Positions 1 through 5,245 of a DNA stretch of 5,482 nucleotides are shown piece by piece (the first letter of the stretch is position 1; the number at the start of each line of letters is the position of its first letter). A program made the position numbers and the translations under genes. The stretch spans positions 1-5,482 of the forward strand of contig DATKIY010000086.1 of assembly GCA_035543875.1 (NCBI GenBank), read 5' to 3'. The notes below the pieces were generated by a model. That model did no database searches. It saw only the letters and a program-made list of their open reading frames with translations, and had not been told where the DNA came from. This stretch comes from DATKIY01 sp035543875 (lineage in GTDB: Bacteria; Actinomycetota; Actinomycetes; JAHEKZ01).

Positions 1-606
1 AAGGGCGAGCACCATTTCGTCACGCAGGTCCGCAAAGTGGTCGACGGGTGGAACAGGGAAGTACCCACCCTTGTACCGCGTCTTGTATCCGAGGTTTCCG
101 CCTTCCTCCACGCGTCCGGAGTTCCAGGCACCTTCGATGGAGTCGACGAAGTAGCTCGCGGTGTTCTGCTTGGTTTCGAAGCGCACGTCGTCGAAGACGT
201 AGAACTCAGCCTCGGCGCCGAAGTACACGGTGTCGGCGATGCCGGTGCTCTTGAGATAGGCCTCGGCCTTTGCGGCAATGTTGCGTGGGTCGCGGCTGTA
301 TGGCTCGTCGGTGAACGGGTCGCGGATTGAGAAGTTCATGACGAGCGTCTTCTCGACGCGGAATGGGTCGACAAAGGCGGTCTTCGGGTCCGGAATGAGC
401 TTCATGTCCGACTCATGGATCGCCTGGAAGCCACGGATCGACGAACCGTCGAACATCTGCCCCTCGTCAAAGGCGGCTTGATCAAACGACGTCGCCGGGA
501 TGTTGAAGTGCTGCATCACCCCCGGCAGGTCGCAGAATCTGACGTCAACGAACTTGACGTCGTTCTTCTTGATGTAGGCCAGGACCTCGTCGGCGTTCGA
601 GAACAA
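1..606 (-). CDS. glnA: Type I glutamine synthetase, N-terminal part (runs off left edge)
   Basis: Glutamine synthetase makes glutamine from glutamate, ammonia and ATP in the cytoplasm and is the main entry of ammonium into metabolism. The visible 202 residues begin MFSNADEVLAY and follow the GSI family closely. They include the N-terminal beta-grasp domain with DEGQMFDGSSIRGF (about residues 47-60), whose Asp53 matches the ammonia-site Asp50 of the Salmonella enzyme. GAEAEF (130-135) supplies Glu132 and Glu134, which match metal ligands Glu129 and Glu131. The stretch from about 140 to 185 before YFPVPP fits the extra segment of the GSI-beta class, which is regulated by adenylylation; the target tyrosine would lie outside the window. 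The start is a TTG at 606, chosen because it gives the standard N-terminus and has GGAGGA just upstream. The remaining roughly 270 residues are to the left. Identification is very secure. Confidence 0.97.
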   Translation of the reverse strand, partial: MFSNADEVLAYIKKNDVKFVDVRFCDLPGVMQHFNIPATSFDQAAFDEGQMFDGSSIRGFQAIHESDMKLIPDPKTAFVDPFRVEKTLVMNFSIRDPFTDEPYSRDPRNIAAKAEAYLKSTGIADTVYFGAEAEFYVFDDVRFETKQNTASYFVDSIEGAWNSGRVEEGGNLGYKTRYKGGYFPVPPVDHFADLRDEMVLAL

Positions 607-610
607 TGAA

Positions 611-616
611 TCCTCC
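611..616 (-). promoter_or_regulatory. Shine-Dalgarno of glnA, supports a TTG start
   Basis: On the minus strand GGAGGA precedes the TTG by four bases. No ATG or GTG gives the conserved MFSNADE N-terminus, so this site decides the unusual start codon. Confidence 0.8.
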
Positions 617-666
617 AGGACGGCCAGCTCGCTTCCCCACGAGCCGGGGTGGGCGGAACATTCGCA

Positions 667-672
667 ACCCTA
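667..672 (-). promoter_or_regulatory. Candidate -10 box of the glnA promoter
   Basis: Minus strand TAGGGT fits the actinobacterial TANNNT -10 pattern. It lies about 60 bases upstream of the TTG and ten bases downstream of the GlnR box. No good -35 hexamer is visible, which is common for promoters driven by an activator. Transcription would start near 660 and give a leader of about 55 nt. This is inferred from pattern and position only. Confidence 0.45.
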
Positions 673-682
673 GGTGGGGGCG

Positions 683-720
683 ATTACTCGGCCGTGTCTC
701 AAGTGTTTCAGCCGCGTTAC
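683..720 (-). promoter_or_regulatory. GlnR operator (four-pentamer box) upstream of glnA
   Basis: Read on the minus strand, four pentamers occur at exact 11-bp spacing: GTAAC (720-716), GAAAC (709-705), GACAC (698-694) and GTAAT (687-683), each separated by six bases. This matches the GlnR a/b-site consensus gTnAC-n6-GaAAC-n6-GTnAC-n6-GAAAC known from Streptomyces. The first pair is perfect; the second pair has one and two deviations. GlnR is the global nitrogen regulator of actinobacteria and commonly controls glnA, so position and gene agree. Whether it activates or represses here cannot be read from the sequence. Confidence 0.75.
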
Positions 721-730
721 TTCCCACCAA

Positions 731-788
731 CCTTGCAACGCGGAAGATCCGACCACGTATGGGTGGTCAGATCTTCCGCATTGCAAGG
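731..788. repeat. Palindromic repeat, copy 1 (26-bp arms, 6-nt loop)
   Basis: Left arm 731-756 pairs with right arm 763-788 around the loop GTATGG, with 24 of 26 positions complementary. The arm core is GCGGAAGATCCGACCAC. Both mismatches are C with A on the plus strand, which become G-U pairs in minus-strand RNA, so that RNA would be fully paired. A second copy is at 2250-2311; the two match at about 52 of 58 positions when one is inverted and about 50 of 58 in direct comparison (counted by eye). The copy lies between the glnA operator and the promoter of the kinase-like gene. It could be a dispersed REP/REPIN or MITE-like element, an insulating hairpin, or one boundary of an inserted segment. 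Confidence 0.93.
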
Positions 789-823
789 GGGAGTGGTTGA
801 GCGTGCAACTACTTTGACCCCTC

Positions 824-829
824 TAAAGT
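824..829 (+). promoter_or_regulatory. Candidate -10 box for the kinase-like gene
   Basis: TAAAGT fits TANNNT and ends six bases before the GTG at 836, so transcription would begin at or next to the start codon. That implies a leaderless mRNA, in keeping with the lack of a proper Shine-Dalgarno. TTGAGC at 797-802 is a possible -35, but the 21-bp spacing is too long to be convincing. Confidence 0.4.
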
Positions 830-835
830 TCTGGG

Positions 836-1363
836 GTGGAACGCGTCCTGGTGTGTGGCATCACCGGCGTTGGGAAGTCGACCTTCGCGCGCGCTCTGGC
901 TGAACAACAGCGCCTGCCGTATATCGAGATGGACGCGTTGTTCCACGGTCCGAATTGGGAGCCCATTCCGTCATTTGTGGAAGACGTGACGGAGATCGTG
1001 GAGCGACCGAGGTGGGTGTTCGACTCTCACGGTTACTCGGCGGTCCGTGACCTCATGTGGTCGCGTGCCGACACGGTGGTCTGGCTCGACTACACACGTG
1101 CAGTCGTCATGCGCCGGGTGCTGTGGAGATCGACGCGGCGTGCCGGGTTCAGCGAATTCATCTTCAACGACAACGTTGAACGATTTCGTGACTGGCTCGA
1201 CCCTGAACACCCGGTGCAGTGGGCATGGACTCAGTACCAGTGGCGTCGCGACGACATGACTCGGCGTTTCGCGGATCCCAAGTACGCGCATCTTCGTCGC
1301 GTCCGAATCAGCAAGCCGCGAGCGGCTGGTCTCTGGCTGTCGCGAGTAGCCGCTCGACCGTAA
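836..1363 (+). CDS. P-loop nucleotide kinase-like protein (adenylate kinase / FlaR topology-modulation type)
   Basis: A 175-residue cytoplasmic P-loop protein. The Walker A motif GITGVGKST is at residues 8-16, right after the first beta strand. It is followed by a MDALFHGPNWEP segment (32-43), a WVFDSHGYSAVRDLMW stretch (60-75) and RADTVVWLDYTRAVVMRRVL (77-96). That order is typical of the small adenylate-kinase-related proteins often annotated as topology modulation protein FlaR. An Arg-rich segment (about 93-102) could serve as the lid. The family is thought to phosphorylate nucleotides or related small molecules, but the substrate is generally unknown and is not evident here. The GTG at 836 is chosen because it starts right at the first strand; a leaderless mRNA is likely. 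The next gene begins 41 bases downstream on the same strand with its own ribosome binding site, so the two are probably co-transcribed. Both lie between the palindrome copies. Confidence 0.85.
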   Translation: MERVLVCGITGVGKSTFARALAEQQRLPYIEMDALFHGPNWEPIPSFVEDVTEIVERPRWVFDSHGYSAVRDLMWSRADTVVWLDYTRAVVMRRVLWRSTRRAGFSEFIFNDNVERFRDWLDPEHPVQWAWTQYQWRRDDMTRRFADPKYAHLRRVRISKPRAAGLWLSRVAARP

Positions 1364-1391
1364 GGTCGACGCTGGCGACGGATGAATTTTC

Positions 1392-1400
1392 GAGAGGTGA
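1392..1400 (+). promoter_or_regulatory. Shine-Dalgarno that fixes the FhuF-like start
   Basis: GAGAGGTGA ends four bases before the ATG at 1405. It decides against an in-frame ATG at 1219, which would overlap the kinase-like gene by about 145 bases. Confidence 0.75.
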
Positions 1401-1404
1401 CGCG

Positions 1405-2259
1405 ATGGGACTCGGTAAGGCGTCGCCACCTATCGCCGCGTCGATGCTCAAGCTTGATGAAGCCATCGCCTGGGGCGAGTTACGGTTTGGATTGCTCAAG
1501 GAGGCAGACGATTGGGTGACCTGCTCTGATCTCATCGATTCGTCGGAGCGGTTAGCCGAGTGGCGCAACGAAGCAGCCGAGATGTTTGTCGAACTTCAGG
1601 ACTGCGATGTCGAGGAGATTGCTCCTGCGGTACCTGCAGCCCATGTGTTGGGTTGGTACTGCGACACATTCGCGTGGATCGGGTCGGCGCTCTTTCACTC
1701 GGCTCGACGGGTTCCGGATATTGCCCCAGAGGGCGTCGCCTTCCGTCGCCATCCCGTCGAGGGTTGGATTAACGGCATCGCGTTGCTGAACGGGTCCTTC
1801 TTGTGCTTGCCCGACGATCCGTCGGTCGACCATCCTGATGCCACGGCCGTACCTGACGTGGAAACCTTGGCCGCCTCGCTTCGCTCACGCGTGGTTGACC
1901 ACGCTCAGCAGTTCTTGGGTCGATATGAGCCAGACGTGCGGTTGGGTTGGCACAGCCTGTGGGGCGCTGTCACTGACTCGTTCGACTCGGGAGCGTGGAC
2001 GGCGGGAAGCATGCTGGGCGATGCAGCGGCGGGCGCTCGCGACAGCCGGATGTTGCTGCCGGGGAACAGCTGGCCGTTCACCTCTGGCTCGTCGACATAC
2101 GAGGTGCTGGATGCTCGAGGACGGCGATGGTGGTCGCGTCGACGCGAGACCTGCTGCTTCGCCTATCGGCTGCCAAAGCCATCTGTGTGCTTCACCTGCC
2201 CACGTATCGACGATGCCGAACGAGCAACCCGCGCCGATAAATGGCCTGACCCCTTTTAA
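1405..2259 (+). CDS. FhuF-type (2Fe-2S) ferric-siderophore reductase-like protein
   Basis: A 284-residue protein. The diagnostic feature is the C-terminal motif C-C-x10-C-x2-C, with Cys250, Cys251, Cys262 and Cys265 in RRRETCCFAYRLPKP and VCFTCP. This is the unusual [2Fe-2S] site of FhuF and its actinobacterial relatives. The middle part also fits: a hydrophobic helix VLGWYCDTFAWIGSALFHSA (81-100) and LGWHSLWGAVTDSFDSGAW (180-198), where relatives have a RLLWGNVASAL-like segment. FhuF proteins reduce ferric iron in imported siderophores so that it is released in the cytoplasm; some actinobacterial relatives carry only the general name (2Fe-2S)-binding protein. The ATG at 1405 has a strong ribosome binding site. 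The TAA stop (2257-2259) lies inside the right-hand palindrome, so the tail WPDPF is partly encoded by repeat DNA. No siderophore transporter or biosynthesis gene is in the window. Fold assignment is fairly sure; substrate is not. Confidence 0.82.
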   Translation: MGLGKASPPIAASMLKLDEAIAWGELRFGLLKEADDWVTCSDLIDSSERLAEWRNEAAEMFVELQDCDVEEIAPAVPAAHVLGWYCDTFAWIGSALFHSARRVPDIAPEGVAFRRHPVEGWINGIALLNGSFLCLPDDPSVDHPDATAVPDVETLAASLRSRVVDHAQQFLGRYEPDVRLGWHSLWGAVTDSFDSGAWTAGSMLGDAAAGARDSRMLLPGNSWPFTSGSSTYEVLDARGRRWWSRRRETCCFAYRLPKPSVCFTCPRIDDAERATRADKWPDPF

Positions 2260-2311
2260 TGCGGAAGATCCGACCACCCATAGGTGGTCGGATCTTCCGC
2301 ATTACAAGGGG
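2250..2311. repeat. Palindromic repeat, copy 2 (29-bp arms, 4-nt loop)
   Basis: Left arm 2250-2278 pairs with right arm 2283-2311 around the loop CATA, with 28 of 29 positions complementary; the only mismatch is in the TTTT/ACAA part near the base. The core GCGGAAGATCCGACCAC is shared with copy 1. The left arm contains the stop codon of the FhuF-like gene, and the right arm ends 18 bases before the RDD start. As RNA it would form a very stable hairpin and could end transcription of the two-gene unit, but no U-run follows. The recurrence at 731-788 argues that it is a dispersed element, not just a local terminator. Confidence 0.93.
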
Positions 2312-2316
2312 GTAAG

Positions 2317-2322
2317 TACCGT
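2317..2322 (+). promoter_or_regulatory. Candidate -10 box for the RDD gene
   Basis: TACCGT fits TANNNT and ends seven bases before the GTG at 2330, suggesting a leaderless transcript. The matching -35 region would lie inside copy 2 of the palindrome, where no TTGAC-like hexamer is seen. The only purine-rich stretch, AAGGGGG at 2306-2312, is 17 bases from the GTG and too far to act as a Shine-Dalgarno. Confidence 0.3.
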
Positions 2323-2329
2323 TGGCTGC

Positions 2330-2800
2330 GTGGATAGGGACGACATCGGCTCGTGGCTTTCCGGGCCAGGGGTTGCACGCGACACCGAGAGTGCCAGCGA
2401 CTACGCAGGGCAGCGGCTGGGTCTCCCCGAGTCGGGCGCGGGCTCAGCAGCGCCGTGGGGTCTGCGCATTGGTGCGATCTTCATCGACTGGTTTGTCGCG
2501 CTTGGCATCACTCTTGCTGTGGTGGGCCAGCCAGCAGAAGGCGATCCAGGCTTCAGCCTAATAGTGCTTGGGGTGTTTGCCCTCGAGTATGTGGTGTTGC
2601 TCTACACCGCGGGACGCACGCTGGGGATGGTGGCGACCGGTCTTCGGGTTCTACCGGTGGGCCGCAACAACTTGGGGATCGGTTTCGTTCTCCTGCGCAC
2701 CTTCTTACTCGCGCTTGTCTTGCCGGCAGTCGTCTACGACCGCGACCGGCGCGGGTTCCACGATCGGGCGGGACGCACCGTGGTCGTTCGGTCGCGCTAG
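2330..2800 (+). CDS. RDD-family membrane protein
   Basis: A 156-residue integral membrane protein. Its N-terminus (VDRDDIGSWLSGPG, then GQRLGLPESGAGS at 27-39) matches the actinobacterial RDD proteins found next to glnA. Three hydrophobic segments are visible at about 47-66, 75-94 and 117-136. Family marks are Arg46 and Asp53 in the first segment, GRTLGMVATGLRVLPV (95-110) and the closing DRDRRGFHDRAGRTVVV (137-153). RDD proteins are widespread; a transport role has been proposed for some, but none can be assigned here. The GTG at 2330 is chosen because it gives the conserved start; the frame is open far upstream, but that part is the shadow of the FhuF-like gene. It converges on the DUF4191 gene with only 15 bases between the stop codons. 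In Streptomyces and Mycobacterium an RDD gene lies directly beside glnA, whereas here about 1.5 kb separates them. Confidence 0.93.
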   Translation: MDRDDIGSWLSGPGVARDTESASDYAGQRLGLPESGAGSAAPWGLRIGAIFIDWFVALGITLAVVGQPAEGDPGFSLIVLGVFALEYVVLLYTAGRTLGMVATGLRVLPVGRNNLGIGFVLLRTFLLALVLPAVVYDRDRRGFHDRAGRTVVVRSR

Positions 2801-2815
2801 CTGCTTGTTGGTGTA

Positions 2816-3508
2816 CTAGCCCCGCATGCTCTTGGCTTGACGCGCGCTCTTGGGCATTGGTCCCTTGGGGATCGGCAGCGTGCCTTGCTGCGCGCCCAGC
2901 GCTTTCAGTCGGAAGTTCAGCTCAGTGACCTGCGCCGGCGTCAACGACTTCGGCAGTTTCATGATGCGACGAGAGAGCTTGCGTAGCGGTACCTGTCCCT
3001 GGCCATTGCCTGCAACTAGCTCGTGAATCGCGACGTCCGGGGCAACGCGTGCAATCTTGCGCTTTTCCTGTGCAAGCAAGTTGCCGACGCGCGTCGGTGC
3101 ACCCTCGCCGACCAGGACGACGCCAGGGCGTCCGACCACCCGATGCACAAGGTCTTGGTTCTTCGTGACTGCGACCATCGGTGTGACAGTCCAACCCCGT
3201 CGCAGCAACTTCAGTGACGCGGCCGCGGCTCCGGTCTCACCCTCGATTTGCGCGTACGCGGCGCGCTCGGCGCGGCGTCCGAAGATGACGGTGGCCAGCG
3301 TCATGCCGATCATGACCCCGAGGAATCCCAGCAGCACGGGGTTGTCGATCGCGAATCCGATCCCCAGTAGAACGAGGAAAGGAACAAGGAAGGCACCGGC
3401 AAGCCACAGACCGATCATGGGATCGCTCTTGCGGGTCAGGGTGTACGCCTGGCCGATCTGCTTGAGCCGACCGGGCTTGCCGTCTTTGTCCTTCTTCTTA
3501 CGCGCCAT
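2816..3508 (-). CDS. DUF4191 family membrane protein
   Basis: A 230-residue protein of unknown function, of the family found beside lipA in actinobacteria (Rv2219 in M. tuberculosis). It starts with a basic stretch (MARKKKDKDGKPGR) and has two transmembrane helices at about 31-54 and 57-77 in a short hairpin. A long soluble domain follows (about 80-215), with the family-typical DLVHRVVGRPGVVLVGEG (119-136) and a Pro/Lys-rich end. The basic N-terminus and long hydrophilic C-terminus suggest that both ends are cytoplasmic. It lies 26 bases after lipA on the same strand, so it is very likely the last gene of a lipB-lipA-DUF4191 operon. Only a weak GGGG lies before the ATG, so it may rely on coupling to lipA translation. 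A link to lipoylation is suggested by conserved linkage alone and is not shown. Confidence 0.93.
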   Translation of the reverse strand: MARKKKDKDGKPGRLKQIGQAYTLTRKSDPMIGLWLAGAFLVPFLVLLGIGFAIDNPVLLGFLGVMIGMTLATVIFGRRAERAAYAQIEGETGAAAASLKLLRRGWTVTPMVAVTKNQDLVHRVVGRPGVVLVGEGAPTRVGNLLAQEKRKIARVAPDVAIHELVAGNGQGQVPLRKLSRRIMKLPKSLTPAQVTELNFRLKALGAQQGTLPIPKGPMPKSARQAKSMRG

Positions 3509-3534
3509 GACCCCAGCCTACGAAAGTCGGCAGA

Positions 3535-4497
3535 TCATGCGATGGGCCGGGGCGGCGCGACCCGGATGCGCGACTCATTGCGCGCTGCCAGAGCTTGTTG
3601 GTACAGACGTCCGGCGCGGTAGGACGAACGAACAAGCGGTCCGCTCATCACCGCGACCATGCCTTGGGCCAGCGCCTGCTCGCCAAGCTGGTCGAATTCC
3701 GCTGGCGTGACCCACCGTTCAATCGGATGGTGCCGGCTGCTCGGGCGCAGGTACTGCGTGATCGTGAGGAGCTCGCAACCGGCATCGACGAGATCGCTGA
3801 TCGCTTGACCAACCTCATCGCGTTCTTCGCCCATTCCAAGAATGAGGTTGCTCTTGGTGACGAGCCCCGCCTCGCGTGCGGCGGTGATGACCTCAAGCGA
3901 CCGTTCGTATCGAAAACCAGGACGAATGCGTCGGAAGATACGCGGGACGGTCTCGATGTTGTGCGCGAGAACCTCGGGCCGCGACCCGAACACCTCAGCC
4001 AGATGTGACGGGTTGGCTGAGAAGTCGGGGATGAGAAGTTCGACCCCGGTTCCTGGGTTCAGTTGGTGAATCGCACGCACTGTCTCGGCGTACAACCACG
4101 CGCCCTCATCTTCGAGGTCGTCTCGCGCGACGCCGGTAACCGTCGCGTAGCGCAGTCCCATGGTGCGAACACTTTCCGCGACCTTGCGCGGCTCGGTGGC
4201 GTCCAGGGGGAGCGGTTTGCCGGTCTCGATCTGGCAGAAGTCGCAGCGACGCGTGCACTGGTCGCCGCCGATGAGGAATGTTGCCTCGCGGTCTTCCCAA
4301 CATTCGTAGATGTTTGGGCATCCCGCTTCCTCACAGACAGTGTGAAGACCTTCCGCCTTCACCAGCTGCTTGATCTGGCGGTACTCCGGCCCCAGTGAGA
4401 GCTTGGTTTTGATCCACGGAGGTTTACGTTCGATCGGTGTTTGCGCATTGCGTACTTCCAGGCGCAGCAGTTTGCGACCTTCCGGTGCCACGGTCAT
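3535..4497 (-). CDS. lipA: Lipoyl synthase
   Basis: A radical SAM enzyme that inserts sulfur at C6 and C8 of the octanoyl chain attached to lipoyl domains, completing the lipoyl cofactor of 2-oxoacid dehydrogenases and the glycine cleavage H protein. At 320 residues it has the usual length. Two cysteine sets are intact. Cys55, Cys60 and Cys66 (C-x4-C-x5-C in CEEAGCPNIYECW) bind the auxiliary [4Fe-4S] cluster that is consumed as sulfur donor. Cys81, Cys85 and Cys88 (CTRRCDFC) bind the radical SAM cluster. The C-terminal RSSY (290-293) supplies the serine ligand of the auxiliary cluster. TVTGVARDDLEDEGA (119-133) is also family-typical. Its ATG overlaps the lipB stop as ATGA, so translational coupling is expected. 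All catalytic residues are present and the gene appears functional. Confidence 0.98.
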   Translation of the reverse strand: MTVAPEGRKLLRLEVRNAQTPIERKPPWIKTKLSLGPEYRQIKQLVKAEGLHTVCEEAGCPNIYECWEDREATFLIGGDQCTRRCDFCQIETGKPLPLDATEPRKVAESVRTMGLRYATVTGVARDDLEDEGAWLYAETVRAIHQLNPGTGVELLIPDFSANPSHLAEVFGSRPEVLAHNIETVPRIFRRIRPGFRYERSLEVITAAREAGLVTKSNLILGMGEERDEVGQAISDLVDAGCELLTITQYLRPSSRHHPIERWVTPAEFDQLGEQALAQGMVAVMSGPLVRSSYRAGRLYQQALAARNESRIRVAPPRPIA

Positions 4498-5195
4498 ACG
4501 CCCACCGACTCGGATGAACGCGGCGTTTCGTACCCATACGGGTGTGAACGCGTCGTTCTCGCAGGGAAGGTGCGGGTGAAGTGGGTGGTGATGGGGGGGA
4601 GCAGGTCGCGGACCGTGATGGGCATGCCGAGTTCGCGGGTGAGGCTCGTGACTCCGGCGTCTTCGATGCCACAGGGGACGATGCGGTCGTACGCGGCGAG
4701 GTCGCAGTCGGCGTTGATCGCGAATCCGTGCATCGTCACTCCGCGGGCGACCCGCACGCCGATTGCTGCGAGCTTGCGTTCGGGACCGTTGTCATCGGCG
4801 GGCACCCAGACACCGCTGCGTCCGTCGACGCGCGTCGTGGCCAGGCCGAGTTCGGAGCACACACTCATGAGGAGTTGTTCCAACTGACGCACGTACGCAA
4901 CCACGTCGATCGGGTCAGCGAGCTTGATCAGGGGATAGCCCACCAACTGTCCAGGGCCGTGCCACGTGATCTTCCCGCCTCGATCGACATCGACGACTGG
5001 CGTGCCGTCGGTGGGACGCTCCCAGGTGCTGGTTCGCTTGCCAGCGGTGTAGACGGCGTCGTGCTCCAGCAACAGCAAGGTGTCGGGCCGGGTACCAGCG
5101 ACCACCTCAGCGTGAAGGCGCCGCTGTTCGTCCCACCCGTGCTGATAGGGAACGGTCTGCGGGGCGAAGCCCAGCGGAACGACGTCGAGCGGCAT
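4494..5195 (-). CDS. lipB: Octanoyl-[ACP]:protein N-octanoyltransferase
   Basis: LipB moves the octanoyl group from acyl carrier protein to a lysine of lipoyl domains, giving the substrate for LipA. The protein has 233 residues. Diagnostic segments are DRGGKITWHGPGQLVGYP (71-88), RVDGRSGVWV (122-131), KLAAIGVRVARGVTMHGFAIN (141-161) and PCGIEDAGVTSL (174-185). Lys141 and Cys175 correspond to the catalytic Lys/Cys dyad known from the M. tuberculosis enzyme. The last 20 or so residues are a polar tail beyond the usual fold. The ATG at 5195 gives the normal N-terminus. It has no proper Shine-Dalgarno, and a TACCCT box six bases upstream points to a leaderless mRNA. It is the first gene of the lipB-lipA-DUF4191 operon, 50 bases after the end of the sulfotransferase-like gene. 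Confidence 0.98.
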   Translation of the reverse strand: MPLDVVPLGFAPQTVPYQHGWDEQRRLHAEVVAGTRPDTLLLLEHDAVYTAGKRTSTWERPTDGTPVVDVDRGGKITWHGPGQLVGYPLIKLADPIDVVAYVRQLEQLLMSVCSELGLATTRVDGRSGVWVPADDNGPERKLAAIGVRVARGVTMHGFAINADCDLAAYDRIVPCGIEDAGVTSLTRELGMPITVRDLLPPITTHFTRTFPARTTRSHPYGYETPRSSESVGV

Positions 5196-5201
5196 ACCCC
5201 C

Positions 5202-5207
5202 AGGGTA
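5202..5207 (-). promoter_or_regulatory. Candidate -10 box for the lipB operon
   Basis: Minus strand TACCCT fits TANNNT and is followed by six bases (GGGGGT) before the ATG. This is the same geometry as at the kinase-like gene and implies leaderless translation. A TTCGGC about 18 bases further upstream is a weak -35 candidate. Confidence 0.4.
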
Positions 5208-5245
5208 CGTGGCGAACTGCCTGCCGCCGAATCGAACCGCGCGCT

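Noticed and set aside
1219..1404. Upstream in-frame extension of the FhuF-like gene to an ATG at 1219
   Set aside because: It would overlap the kinase-like gene by about 145 bases in another frame, and the ATG at 1405 has a proper ribosome binding site.
971..1429. Minus-strand frame opposite the kinase-like gene
   Set aside because: No recognisable domain, and the plus strand encodes a clear Walker A protein.
731..2311. Palindromes as integron attC sites flanking gene cassettes
   Set aside because: The arms lack the RYYYAAC and GTTRRRY end motifs and the bulged L/R architecture of attC; there is no intI gene in view and two genes lie in one unit.
2250..2311. Copy 2 as a standard intrinsic terminator
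   Set aside because: The hairpin is strong and well placed after the FhuF-like gene, but ACAAGGGGG follows it instead of a U-run, and a related copy sits between two divergent promoters. It is recorded as a repeat with possible termination.
1838..2329. Long open frame upstream of the RDD start as part of that protein
   Set aside because: It lies in the +1 frame of the FhuF-like gene, has an Arg/Cys/Trp-rich shadow composition and crosses the palindrome. RDD homologues start at the GSWLSGPG region.
2796..2820. GCTAG/CTAGC hairpin between the convergent RDD and DUF4191 genes as a bidirectional terminator
   Set aside because: The stem is only five base pairs with a 15-base loop, too weak to support.
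2353..2928. Plus-strand frame overlapping RDD and the end of DUF4191
   Set aside because: Low-complexity shadow frame across two well-recognised genes.
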